From Desmodesmus armatus (Eukaryota; Chlorophyta; Chlorophyceae; Sphaeropleales; Scenedesmaceae), in assembly GCA_007449985.2 (NCBI GenBank), contig VIIQ02000015.1, positions 558,001-622,000 on the forward strand: a stretch of 64,000 bases of DNA. Direction: 5' to 3'. Shown piece by piece: positions 21,226 to 33,580 of this stretch. Position numbers and translations under genes: made by a program. A model generated the notes under the pieces. That model worked only from the letters and a program-made list of their open reading frames with translations. It was not told the origin of the DNA and did no database searches. Every line of letters starts with the position of its first letter. Position 1 is the stretch's first letter.

Positions 21226-22335
21226 GTCAGCCGTTTTGAAGCGGGCAGTGGTCAGCAAGGTGGCTGGGTTGCGCTTGAGGGCCATTGCACGTTCCGCCTG
21301 GCAAGTTGTTTGCATCAACTAATTTTGCATCTGTCGCAGCGTGGCGTTTTGTCTGGGCCTTGGTCTTGGAAGGCTGGCATGCGTATGAGCTGAGCCAGCA
21401 CAGCACTTTTGGGGGGGGGGTACATGTGGATACTTTCACCGCTGGACGGGACTGTCCCACAGTAGATGATAGGTAGTTTTGCAGGGTGTGCACACACACT
21501 CACTTTGAGCACGTCACGGATGGAGGGAGTGCAGCATGGCAGCACGTGGCCTTGAGATTGAATGGGGTTCTGGCTGTGCAATTGTGCAGGCAGGTGGCTT
21601 GTGCTGCACCTCTTGCTGGCACTGTGGTCCAACTGCAAAGCATAGGGAGGCGTGCTTGTTGGGTGTTTGTGCAGGCTTGATGGCTTTGCAGGCTGCCCAG
21701 CTGTGCTCAGGAAATTCTGCATGCTGGTGCTGATGCTGCTCTGGCTTGCATGTACTGAGGCATAGGTTACTGTATACTTTTTTGGTGTTTTGCTCGGGGC
21801 TGTGACACTCCTAGTACTGCCGCTGCTGGTGTATGTGCGCCACTTTGGATTTGTTGTGGATGCTGCAAAGCATCCTTCTTAGCATAACTTCAACATACCT
21901 CAAGTCCATGGTTTGCTGCTTTTTTGTGTGTGTTTGACAGGAATGTGCTCTGCATTAGTGTGCAGGCTCAAGGTTTGCAGCTCCTCTGTGGGCATGTGCA
22001 TGCACGCTTGCTGGGGCCCTGCTCTGTGCAGCTGCTTGGTAATTGCGCTCAAGAATACAACATGTCATCGTGATTCAGCTTCTGCACCCTGTGAATCATA
22101 CACACTGCCATACCTCAGTAATCAGCGACTGACTGAACCCAGCATTGGAGACCTGACAGGGCAGATGCAGTTGACCGACCAACTGCCGCTGTCCATGCCC
22201 GGACACACGCATGACATCTACTTGATTTGAAAGACTAGTGCGCAACAATAGTGATTCTGAAGTCGGTGGAATCTGTCTACGCGCGCGCGGTCACTGTGGG
22301 TGACTGCCAACAGGGAGCAGCAGTAGCCAGGCACG
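21226..22335. other. Intergenic, no gene seen
   Basis: 1.1 kb between two plus-strand genes. It is mostly T/G-rich, as expected of a GID4 3' untranslated region, with a poly-G run near 21411-21420. No open frame has family character, and I found no obvious TGTAA close to the stop. Confidence 0.5.
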
Positions 22336-25300
22336 ATGGACAGAAAAGCGAGGTTGCTCATACTTCTTAATGTGTTGTGCGCAGCTACGACAGGTGAGCC
22401 CCAATGCCTCGGCTTCATACATCTCAGTTGCTGTCCAACTGTGTTACTACGGCGCAAGCAAACATATAGGCTCCGAAATTCACCTGGAATCATGCTTTGA
22501 TTATGTTGCAGGCTACGCCCGTCCAGCGCAGTCCGCAAAGTACCCAGTGTTGCCAGCTGCCTTCTCAGCAGTGTCAGTGCTTGATGTGGACAAGCTGGGG
22601 CCCATGATCCCCCAATCCTTCATGGGATTCAGCCACGAGTGGCCTTATGTCGAGGAGATGACCGACATCCCGCAGTATGTCGATGTGATCAAGCTGCTGC
22701 AGTCATATGGCTCAGGACCCCTGTCCCTGCGAATCGGTGGAGGCAGCACAGACATGCAGAAGACAGTGCCCGGACCAGCAGTTTGGGACTCGTTGTCCAA
22801 GCTGCATAAGGCCACAGGGATGACATTCATCCTCGGCCTGAACTTCTTTGACCAGAATGTTGAGCTGGCCAGGAACCAGATGGATGCAGCAAGGAAGGGC
22901 CTGCCAGAGGGCAGCATCCAGAGCTTTGAGATTGGAAATGAGGTAAGCAAGAGTTTTGATTTTTGATTTCCTACCTGAAAAACCTTTTATTATGTCCATC
23001 TGACTTGAGATTCACAAGATATGGTGGGGTCAAGCCTACCTGGGGCCATTCAAATTGGTGCACCAACTCAGGGTTGCCCTGGGAGTGGGTATTGCACACC
23101 ATCATGTGGGAATAGGGCGCCCTCTGCACAGCAAGGATTGTGCACAGCAGCATCAGAGCTGAACACATGGCCCCACCCTGGGCCACCGAGATGTAGCTGG
23201 TGAACAGGATGTGCACTTGTTGCGGGTCACACACAGCAACTGCCTTTCAGCATGTGTACGCCGCTGCTAGGAGCTGACGCCAACAGGGTAACAGCTTGCG
23301 CCTGGTCCATGTTGCTGCCACTGCTGCCGCTGTGGCTTCTAAATACTCCTTGCGTCGTCCTGTTGTCGCCCCTTTCTGTCTGCCGCAGCCTGACTATTAC
23401 GCAAACAAGCCCAGCACACACTGGAATGGCACAAAGATGGTTGCCAGCTTCAACGACTACCTCAGCTGCTGCTTCCACACAGAGTGGTACAGCATGGCAG
23501 AGGCGTTGTCCTGCAGGAACGGACCCGACAGCTGCGTGCAGTACCAGTTTACTGGACCTGTGTGGGGCCATCTCAACCTCAGGACCACCACCATTGACTG
23601 GTTCCTCAAGTAAGTGTGTAGCAGTGCAGTATTTTACCACCACCGGCCCGCTGTGAGGGTTCTGCATGGCTATACCCTGTACTGCAACACCAAGGGTTAC
23701 AGCCCAAGGGTGTATCTGCAGACAGTGTCAGTGCAAGCACTACAAGTGGGCTGGGTCTGCAGACACTGATACTGCATGTGACGGGGATGCTACAGGCCGC
23801 TGAGCTCATGGAAGCAGGCAGTCACACACCTGTCGCTTCTGTGCAGTTATGCAGCTGGTGCATTCAAGTGACATTCCAGTCGCAGTTGCAATGAGCCGCA
23901 CGAAAACACCAGCAACAGGGTTCAGCATACTTGTGCTGAGTGGGGGTGTGAATGACACAGAAGCCCAGGGCGCTGAGGTTTATCTTATCTGGTGGCTGCA
24001 TGACCCCCTCACTGATATCTGCAGGACCAATGCCAAGTGGGTTGAGATGACGTCAGTGCATTGGTACAAGGCAACAGCAGAAAAAGACACCACAGCTGCC
24101 TCCCTCTTGGAGGAGGACCAGATCCGCAGTGAGATGGAAAACTTCAGGAAGATTGTCGAAGTCAGCAATAGGTGAGCAACGGGGCTGCTGATGCAGTGTT
24201 TGTTCGTGGGTATCAGAACCACAGGCATGCAGTTGTGAAGCTCAGCATGGGTTGTGCCACACTGTGCCACACATACCGTGTATGTCGGTGGGAGACCCGT
24301 CCTTGCCAGACAAGCACTGCAAGGGAGGTCAGCCACAGTTGGCAGCAGGAGAGGGAGGGCCAGTGCAGGAACTGCGCATGTGCGGTTGTGGTCTCCTGTG
24401 CGAGGGGGGGGGACGTCATGGTAGACGCCAGGCAACGCAGCCAGCAGAAGCACGCCGGCCTACCTGTGGTCAGACAGGGCCTGTGCAGAGACAAGGCACG
24501 CATGCAGCATATGGCAGCAGTACCGTGTTGGCTTGCGCCCTTGCCGCACATCCTCCTAACCTATCAGCCTTCTCATTCTGTGCCTCGGCGCATCCCGTCA
24601 GCTGCCAGAATCTGTGTTAGTCTCTACGTATGGTCACTGACATACATACACCCTGCATGTACCCTGCCCTGCAGCTACGGCAAGCCCCTGCGTGTGGCCG
24701 AGATGAACACCATCAGCAACAGCGGCAAGCGCGGCGTCTCCGATGCATTCGCAGCAGCACTTTGGACCCTCGACGGCAGCTTCGAAATTGCGCAAAACGG
24801 TGGCGTTGGCGTGAACTTCCACCAAGGCGCGGGTCAGAACTTGTACGCCGCGATCATCCGCTGGTACGATGCCGATAACAAGCTGAGGCCGCCCCAGCTG
24901 CGGCCACCATTCTACGGAATGCTGCTGTTCCAGCAGGCGGTGCGGGGAGGCAGTCGGTTGATGACAAACGGAGGCCTGATGGACATCAAAAATGGCGCCA
25001 ACAAGGTGCTGAAGGTGTGGCCCCTCATGGACAACAATGACAGGGAGCTCAGGTGTGTCTGGGTTTTGGGGGGGGGATACAGCAAGTGTGGCCGCTGCTG
25101 TGATGTCTTTGGTCCTTTTTTACCTACCACCATGCAGCTGTTGGCACTGCGGGGGGGGGGTGATGCTTGGCTTTGCTGGGTGTAGAAGTGCAACAGGTTG
25201 TGGGTGGGGGCTCTGGAAAGGGCGGGGCGGCTGGCTGAGCTGTTGATGCCCCTGATAGTTTGTGTCGGCAGCCGGCATCTGATGGCTCTTACATGTGGCT

Positions 25301-25749
25301 GTACAGCTACCAACTCTCACATTCATAGGGTGGCACAGGCGTGCTGCAAAGTGGCACCTGCATGCGCAGCAATGGGCCAAACACTCCCTAATCATCAGTG
25401 TGTTAGTAGAGTCCAAAATCTCAGCTATTGTCCGTTCCTGCTGCTGCGCAGGTGGGTAGTCATCAACAAGGATCCAAGCAAGGCAGGTTCCGTCACCCTG
25501 CGTGTCCCCAAGGCCTCAGGCTATGCCACGTCAGCATCAGTTTCCCGCCTGTTGGCAACTGCCAGCGACCCACTCAGCGCAACCAACGGCATATCCCTGG
25601 CGGGTGTGACATATGGAGATGGCATTGCCAAGTCTGGCACAGAGACAACGGAGAGCCTTGCATCGTCTAAAAGCAACGGCTCCGGGCTTGAGTTTGTGTT
25701 GTACATGCCCCCGGGTAGCGCAGCCCTTGTGCGCCTACCTAGGAAGTAA
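22336..25749 (+). CDS. Secreted GH79 glycosidase (heparanase/beta-glucuronidase-like)
   Basis: Exons: 22336-22393, 22512-22942, 23389-23609, 24025-24171, 24675-25052 and 25452-25749. They sum to 1533 nt, 510 aa. The first exon encodes a short signal peptide (MDRKARLLILLNVLCAATTG). Then comes a (beta/alpha)8 barrel with LRIGGGSTD and LGLNFF. The acid/base Glu163 is in EIGNEPD, formed across the exon 2/3 junction. The nucleophile Glu295 is in VAEMNTISNSG, a spacing typical of GH79. The C-terminal part (about residues 410-510) is a beta-sandwich-like domain as in bacterial and fungal GH79 beta-glucuronidases. The likely role is hydrolysis of glucuronide or related uronic-acid linkages in extracellular or cell-wall polysaccharide; the substrate is inferred. 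Retention of both catalytic Glu residues argues for an active enzyme. Confidence 0.92.
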
Positions 25750-26721
25750 TAAAGGAGACTGTTGGGTGAGCTATAGGTGCAGGCTGTATGTGTCTGCAGG
25801 TGCTGACAATGGGCAGTAGGGTTTCTACAACGCATGACAACTGCAATATGTGTCATAGTAAGCGTTGTACGAGCTCTCTGTTGTACGGCCTTGCCCCAAC
25901 TCAGCCAGGTGTGCTTTGAGACTGTGTGTCCCTGAGCTGAATTCTTCCCCTGCCCGGGACAACCAGGCTGTGTGCCTGTGATCATAAATGCATGGACTAA
26001 ACATTGGGGGTATTCAGGCAGCCCAGCAGTGTTGTCATGCGACCTTTTTGCCTGCTTTTTGTGCAGACTATAGCTGCAATCTGCATGCACACCCGGCAAG
26101 GACCCACGTGCTGTTCTGCACACTCTGTTGGGCTAGTATGTTATTTGCAACAGCTGCCACTTGCAGGTGTGGCTAGCACTGACCTTTGATGGACCTTGTG
26201 TGAATTGATTGAGTGGTGCAGGAATGCACCCATGTAACATGGGCTGACGTAACCCTTCGCTGAACCATGCAACAACCGAATTATTGAGTCATGGGCTGCA
26301 GGCACTCCGTGTGTCTTTTTTGTGTGTGTCTTTAGTAGATGGGAGCCCCATCAATCCTGCATTGTGCCAGTTGGTGTGCATTGAAGTAGCCATGACTAAA
26401 CCACCACCGCAAATGCATTTGCCACCGCTGTGGTGTGAGCACTGCTGTAGGGTCACTGCAGAAGCAGCACAATAGTTCTATTACACAGTGCTGCAAAATA
26501 GTAAAAAGTTCTGTTACACAGTGTTGCAAAACAGTTGACACAGCAGCAACATTAGGCTGCCATCCGTCGCCGTAAAACAGGCAGCGTATGCATGCATGCA
26601 GTAACTGGTCCTCAGGTCTTGAAAGTCACGCAAAAGTCACACCACAGCGAGTGCATACATAAGTAAAACAGCTCGACCCAGTCATGCAAGAGGTTGATCA
26701 GGCCACCAGCCGCACCATCAG
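25750..26721. other. Convergent intergenic region
   Basis: Lies between the ends of the GH79 gene (+) and the two-TM gene (-). A plus-strand TGTAA is at 26233-26237. A ~29-bp imperfect direct repeat (TTCTATTACACAGTG type) occurs twice at about 26472-26540. No gene is seen. Confidence 0.5.
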
Positions 26722-29069
26722 TCAACCCTGCTGCCCCGGGCCCATACCCAACTCCCCGGCTCCCTTTGAGCCTTGCATGTCTGCCAGAGATGCTGCGGCA
26801 GTACACATGCGCTGCTTTCTGACTAACGCTGCCCAGAACGTAGCCGCCAGGTCGATGACACGGCTGTACCAAAACGTGACGGCTGCTACTGCTGCTGCTT
26901 CTGCAACAAGCACTACTAGAGTCTTGAGCTCAGCACGTCCAACGCTGGGCTGGTGATGTCATCAAAACACTGAAGGATATAACCCTGTGGGGTTCTGTCT
27001 GCTGGGCGGTTGCTGTTCAGGATGCCTCTGGCTTTGGGGGTGGGGGAGCAGGGCCTGCAGTAGCAGCAGCAGCACAGCACAACTCAGCACAACAGCAGTC
27101 AGCACAGCACTCAGCAGGGAGCATGTGTTAGACCATAAGCTGGAGCAGCCTTGTGTTGGCTTCAAGCCCTGGGCCCTGCAACCACGCGGCCAGACCGACT
27201 TTTGCAGCATCGCCGATGTGGCTGCAACCACAGACTTTCGTTCTGATGGTGACATGCACATGAAGGTACACAGAGGGTAAGGGCCACTCAGCCAAGCCAT
27301 TGATAATTGGTCTTTCCAATTCGCGGTGAGCTTCGGCTGTTGGCAAGGATTGCAGAGAGCTACAGTCCATGCCTTCAGCACAGCACAAGTACACCACCGT
27401 GCCCACTCTTGCCCAACCTTTTCCTTGAAGCGTGTCTGCCACAGAGAGGTTTTAAAGGCACCCCCACACCCTGCTACATACCCACATGCACCCCCTCCCC
27501 CCCTCACACCCTCTACCGGCGATGCACTCTACGGTTTGCCTATCCTTTTGGGGCAATAGTGGTGCCTGATGGAATCCCTTGCATGTGACTCGCATGTGCG
27601 CTATATGCTGACTGCGCATGTATCCTCTATGCTAAAAGCACACCAGCAGCTAGCCCTGCACTCACCCATGACGCCCACTGCTCGCAAGATGCCCGCCACT
27701 CCCCTCAAAATGAGTGACAGCACCGCGCTGCATGCATAAAACACAGCCAAGATGACCATACTGGCCATATAGATTCGCAGCACCCCTGGAGAGTCGCTGC
27801 GTCCGTCTGGTAGTTGCTTAGGCATGGCATTGTCTTGAAGGAAGCTGTACAGCTCCGATGCGACGGGGATGTACCGCGGCAGGTCCTTCTTTGTATAGGG
27901 GCTGTGTATAGGGACACACGCGGCAGCAGGGGCATGGGTTGGGCAGACGTGTGGGGCAATTGTGTGGGGAAGGATGGCGCAGGGAGGGGGCGAGGAGGGA
28001 CAAAGAGGGTGCCATTGGTTGAGTCTCAGCTGACTGACAGCGGATCGTGTGAGGAGGCACAGTGCCCCTTTGCATGCAACCCCCCTCAGGAACTATCAAC
28101 GTAAAGGGCTTGCGCCAGCACAAGCTTGGTCATACAACTGACAACATCCACCATCCACAGGAAGTTGATTACAGCTGCTGTCAGCTGACAAGCACACTGC
28201 TGTTGGTTTGTAACTGTTACAGTTGACAGTATGTGTCATGGCAAAGCCGTGCAACCCGCAAGGGGGCCAGGGGCTCAGGGGGTGGTATGGCGCCGCTTAC
28301 TTTTCCTGCACTTGTGTGATTTGCCCTGAGCCAGGCTTATTGCCCGCATCCATGCTGCCATCACCATACAGGAACGTCGGCTGGAAGAATGGGATGACAA
28401 TCTGCACCAGAACAGCAGACGGGGGAAAATGTCACATACAGCCCACACGATATTTAACCTACAGATTGCTGGGGGATGCAAGCTCAACTCGAGGCCAGCT
28501 GCATGCTGTCCACCGGCAATATATGTTTGTGATGTGAAAAGCAGCCAAAACCCGGTGCAGCCCAACGCACAGAGCTTTCATACGCACCAATTGAATTTTG
28601 CAGCAGCGCATGCATGCAACTGGAGGCTGTGTGATTCGCCAAGTTGCCAGCATAGCAGTACAAAATGACCTGTGGCAGTACCTACCGCGCCTATGAAGAG
28701 AAATCCGCCCATCACCATCAGCTGCGTCTGTTGTGGCAAGCGGTCAAACCAGTTCAAACCAGTCAACCCCGGTTGTGGCTTCTTAGGGTCACTGCTGCTA
28801 CTGCTGCTGTCACTGCTGCTGCCACTTGCTGCTTGCACAGGTGGCAAGGGCGCCCACTGCTGCTGCTGGTAACGCTGCCGCTGGTGCTGTTGCTGCTGTA
28901 TGGTGTTTCCCATCTGCAGCGGCTGCAGGAGTGAAGGCTGCATGGCAGGGCTAGGTTTGTTATGCCTGGCAGAGGCGCACACTGCGGGCGCAACTGCTGC
29001 TGGTGTGGGCAGCAGCACCCTGTGTGTTGCGGCTCTGGGCTGCATACTGCGCATATGTGATAGCTGCAT
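26722..29069 (-). CDS. Unknown protein with organelle-type leader and two membrane segments
   Basis: Exons, in transcript order: 29069-28686, 28401-28301, 27901-27666 and 26900-26722. They give 900 nt, 299 aa, with GT-AG junctions and matching phases. I do not recognise a family. Residues 1-95 are rich in Ser, Gln, Arg and Ala and poor in acidic residues, as in an algal chloroplast or mitochondrial transit peptide, and include a Ser/Asp run. A hydrophobic segment spans about 115-138 (LMVMGGFLFIGA then IVIPFFQPTF, joined across exons 1/2). A second spans about 213-235 (MASMVILAVFYACSAVLSL). The tail after residue 240 is Ala-rich, then Gly/Gln-rich. The start chosen is the first ATG of the open frame. 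It faces the four-TM gene at 29531 across 461 bp. Confidence 0.7.
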
Positions 29070-29530
29070 TGTGATTTGGCTCTTGACCGGGTTAAACGGC
29101 AAGGACAAAATTTGGGCAGGCAGGAGGATCACCAACAGAACAGGGAGGCACGTGGTTTGGCCTTTCGTGTCTGCTTACAAATTCATCTCATCACCATATG
29201 ATTCTTCAACAAGACCAGTTTGGTTGTTGCAGTTCAATTGCGATGCGGATACACCCCGGGTTGAACAGTGCGCCAAGAGTCCAACCATACCAAGAAACAA
29301 CTCTGATTTACTTCCGTTAGTTTTCAGCTGTTCTTATTGTTCTTGTGCGCTTCTGGGCAGCAAGGCGTGCGGCTTGAAAGTGTCCCTGATTGCAGAACTC
29401 GGTCAACAGCAGTGGCCCAGTGTTGGTCCTTACGTGGCTGATCAACCGCTGCTGGTCAATCTTAAGACATAGTGCTTACGTTTGCGACCGGTTCAGCGCC
29501 GTTTGGGTCAGTGGCCACTTGCCACTGACC
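29070..29530. promoter_or_regulatory. Shared upstream region of two divergent membrane-protein genes
   Basis: 461 bp between two divergent start codons. A 9-bp perfect-stem hairpin (29507-29515 / 29521-29529) ends one base before the ATG at 29531 and could affect start-site access. No TATA box stands out. Confidence 0.45.
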
Positions 29531-32007
29531 ATGCAGCAGACAAGACGTGGCAATTGGTTTTCCAAGGCTTGGAGCTATGCCAGGAGTCAGTACTGGGAAC
29601 TCCCAGCAAACATTCTGGAAGGACTGACGTTGGTGAGTAGACAGACGTGGCCCATATGTACAAGCATCGGTTGGCACTCACCGATGACAGCTGCACCTTG
29701 CAAAGCTTCAATTCAAGGCAGTGTTGGTGATGCCAGGATGAGGACCATCATACCTGTCCTGCAGGGATGTTGGGCTGTGTAAGTTCCACTGCTGCACTGC
29801 CCAGCAGCTAAGTATCTGCCACTACTTCTGGGAGACACTCACGTGGGCCTGTCAGAGAAGTAGTGGCAGATACCCAGCTGCAAGGCAGTGCAGCAGTGGA
29901 AGTTATACAGCCCAAGATGACGTGCACATCATTACCACCAAGTATAAGGCATGATGTTTTCCTTCATCAACTAGTAGCTCAAAGAAGATCTGGACGTTTT
30001 TGTATGTGCCTGTCGCTGCTCGGCAGGTGCTGCTGGTGTTTGTGCAAGATGTGGCCTTCAAAGAGAGCGTGGTTGTGTGTGCAGCACTGCTGTTCCTCAG
30101 CCTTGGTTTACACGGCCTGGCCCACAGAGCTGGGCAGAACCAGGTGCGCAGGCAGCAGCACAATGGCGGAGCTGCAGGGAGTGATGTCCCGGGGGGGGGG
30201 GGGGGGGGACACTTCTGAGTGCCAAAGCAAACTTGCACTAAGGTGGCTGTGGGTTGTCACCCAGTCCAGATGAGCTATATGGGCTGCCTGATTTTCAGAC
30301 CTATGGGCTGGGATCACTGCAGGAGCACGGCAGCAGCAGCAGCAGTGCGGCAGCGGTGGTAGTAGCCGTGGCGACGCATGCCATGCGGGTGGTGTATCGC
30401 ATGGTTGGTCGTTTTAGGCGTGTTGACACATGGGGTACCGCTAAGAGTGCTGACTTTGTTGAGTTCAGTCATCCAACAGTGTGTCAGTGCCTGCCCCTGT
30501 GTCCTGTAGGTGTGGCCCAAAATCATTGAGTTGGCAGCACCAGTCCCTTTTGTTGCCATGATACCTGCGGGCTTCCTGTCCCCTGTCTACACACAAAAAA
30601 CTGCCTTCATCACAATCAAGTGAGTGCAAATACTAGGAACCGTCATAATCATGTCCATTTGTGAATGTTTGCTTCTGGTGCCCAAAAGGTGTGACGCCCA
30701 GGCTTGTTACTCTGGCACATAGGCTCCCAGCTCCCTGTATAGATTGAGTTACTGCAGTGCTGGCACTGCCACACTTTGGTCTTATTTGCCCCCTGGCAGA
30801 AGCATCAGCAGCATTGACTTCTTTATCGTCACCCCTGCAAGCTCACCTGTGCCCCCGCGGGGTAGGGGGTGGTCACACATCTACATAACATGCTTCTCCT
30901 GCTGCATGGTGCACTACTGAACGGCTTGTCCTGTCGACCCTATTCTAGGGCCCCACATCATTGTGTGTTACAAAGCATCCCTCCCTCCTTGTCCGTTGGT
31001 CTGCAATGCTGCTGCTGGCCACGTGCTGTGTATGGTGCTGCTGCAGTGTGTGGTTTGCTGCTGTTCAAGTGGCGTGCATCCTTGCTGGCAGGAACTTTAT
31101 GATGGAGTATATGCAGGACTGGAACCCCAAGGAGGTGGGTTTAGTGGGGTTTTTTTGAGAAAAACACCCTGCCTGAATGCATCAACAATTGCTGACTTGC
31201 AGGGCAAGCTGACAGGATGTTGGATGCTTGCTTCTTGTGGGTGATACATGCTGGGAAACATTGGGGTTTATGGGGACACGTTGCACATACGTTCCTTTGA
31301 TGGAATCTGATACTGCATGGAGTGGGACGACATCTTGGGTAAGGCCTCTGATTAGCTGCGTGGTGTCTGTTGTAAGATGGGCACCACAGCACATTCACAG
31401 CAGCTGTGTGCTACCAAAGCTTGCTGTCAGAGCCACACACCCCTGCCTGTCTCCACCTAGATGGTCACATGTCAAGAGTGTAACCGCTGCTGTGCTGCTG
31501 CCGTCACTGTTACCGCAGGTGTGGGGTACACCTCTGTTGCGCCGTTGCGCCAACGCTACAGCCGCAGTGTGGATAGCAGCTGAGCTCACCATGGCGCTCG
31601 CGCAGGCGCTTGCTTTTGCGTTCGACCTGTCTGTCGACAACGGCAGAAACCTTGGAGCGGCGGTTTTTGTCTGTTACTTTATGCAGCTGTTGCCGCTGCT
31701 TGTGGCCATTGCATTCACTTTTGCATACCCAGCTTGGCTCAAGAAGCGGTGGGGGTATGTGGAAGGGGTGCGGGACACTTGTTACCCGCCATGGAGAGAC
31801 GGTGGCAATGGACAGACAGGCAAAGATGCAGGCGCTGCAGCGGCGCAGACAGCTGTCGATATGACAGCAGCAGCGGGTGGCGCCAGTGCGCTGTGCAACA
31901 GCAGCAGCAACAGCCAGCAGTCGTTGACGAGCAGCGGCAGCAGCGGCGCGCTGGAAGATGTGACGGTGTGTATCAGCCCGACAGCAACCAGCAAGCCCAG
32001 CAGCTGA
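29531..32007 (+). CDS. Unknown four-TM protein
   Basis: Proposed exons: 29531-29632, 30027-30143, 30510-30619, 31092-31134 and 31519-32007, giving 861 nt, 286 aa. A further candidate exon at 30800-30868 would keep the frame (309 aa) but its donor is weak, so I leave it out. No family is recognised. The N terminus is short and basic. Hydrophobic segments are ESVVVCAALLFLSLGLHG, IIELAAPVPFVAMIPAGFLS, a third centred on WIAAELTMALAQALAFAF, and a fourth LLPLLVAIAFTFAYPAWL. A Ser/Ala-rich tail follows. The head-to-head neighbour also has membrane segments, so a shared compartment is possible but unproven. Intron 1 contains a long hairpin and intron 2 a poly-G run (30190-30208). Confidence 0.65.
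29772..29913. repeat. Long hairpin (58-bp arms) in intron 1 of the four-TM gene
   Basis: 29772-29829 and 29856-29913 are inverted copies with about seven mismatches and a 26-nt loop. Size and position suit an intronic microRNA precursor or a short inverted-repeat element. Confidence 0.85.
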
Positions 32008-33580
32008 CACATCGGCTGGGTTACTGGTGTGCACAGTGATGCTGCTGCGGAGGAAACAAATGTACGAATGTCGGCTGTGCGCCAACCTGGTTATCCTATG
32101 GTTGGGGTCCAGCGTTGAGCACAGCACTTGCCACAGCTGCACTGGTATGTGGATATAATTTGGTTGCTGCTAAAAGTGCAGCTACGTGGCATGCACTGGG
32201 CTATGCAGGATGTTACTCTGTGTGGTGGCAACTCAGTCATGGTTCTGTGTGCCTTGGGTCGCCGACCATGCTTGTACACGCAACTTTGTGGTTATCTGTC
32301 GGCCCTTTTGGTTGTTGGGTGCATGGTGTTGGGTTGTTGTTCTGGTTGTATGTGTCAGGCAGAGTTCTGTGTTGCAGCCTGGTTACTGATGGGCTACATT
32401 TGAAGCACTGGCTGTGTTGGCTAACACGGGTTGTGCTAGCCAATGCAGCCAGTGATTGCCGCAAGAATACAGCGCGCACTGTACTGGGGTCTTGAGCAGC
32501 ATCACGGGCATGTTGGCATCAGCAGCATGTTGGGCGCACACTGTTAGGCTGCTTGTGCCTGACGCTCTCACGGCTCCGGTCTCATGCCCTCTAGTGGCAT
32601 GTGTGCCCAAGCAGGCTGCCAGTCAGAGCCATGCGCCCCTCTGAGCCAGTCATTCGCCACATGTTGCACGCAAGGTATGGGGCATGGCAGCCAACTTGTG
32701 TGGTTACCCGCGGCGCGCACTGCCAACAGATACCTTTCATCGTGGCGATCAGGTTGATGTTGTTTGGGCCCCTTTTCAATCGTTGTAGCATCATTCTTTG
32801 GTTGTTGTGGCCACGCAAGGTGTGTCTAGACGCACCTGCACCACATATGCAACTGCCCCGTGTGCGCAGCACTGCCAACCTTGGCGACAGAGCCTTGCCA
32901 ATGTACCTTTCTTGCCTCTGCCAGATGCAGAGAGCATTGCATCGCCATATTTTGGTCAACGAGAGTAGGAATCAGGAAAGAAAGCCGGTGTGGCCACAGC
33001 ATGGCATGAGCTGTGCCTTGCCAGGAACACGTTTGAACCTTCAGCGTCTTAGCATCTTGTGGCTTTGTTGTGTGCACTCATGCACTATGATTCCGCAGCC
33101 ATGCAGCGTTGTCAAGCGCCACTGTTTGACTGGCTTGAAATCAGGCTTTCTGAAAAGGCCATCGTGGACCTTGTAACTGCCATCTTGGTGCTTGTTCCTG
33201 GCCTTATCTTGTGTCAGAATGAATGTGTTAAGTTGAGAAGCTGTGCGTGATCTTGTTTGCAGCATAAGCCTGCAGACCCTTTTTGTGCTGCGTCGCCAAC
33301 AGTCCAATGGCTCCTTCAATGGTGTCTCATCTTGCGTGGATGGCCTGTACCTGATGGCTTAAATGACACTGCTGCCGCCCAGTCTCGCATACAAGTGAAA
33401 CTGCACTGGCCATGCTCACAGTTACGTCGGTGACAAAACAGTGCCGTGCTGGCGCCCTACAGCCTGCATAGAGATGGGACTGCAGCACAGCACAGAATGT
33501 CACTCCCCCTGTTGACTCCCCTCATGAGCCAAACCAGTCTGCGGACGCGCTGGTACTAACCACCATGTGCATGTATATGC
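32008..33580. other. Convergent intergenic region, no gene seen
   Basis: 1.57 kb between the ends of the four-TM gene (+) and the EB1-MORN gene (-). Open frames are short and without family signature. A plus-strand TGTAA occurs at about 33172. Confidence 0.5.

Noticed and set aside
24172..25185. 337-aa single open frame across the GH79 locus
   Set aside because: It reads through an intron (24172-24674) before entering the true exon 5 and breaks the GH79 sequence; the spliced model keeps both catalytic residues.
30800..30868. Extra exon in the four-TM gene
   Set aside because: Frame and acceptor are acceptable but the donor context (GG|GTGGTC) is weak, and exon 3 joins to the exon at 31092 in frame without it.
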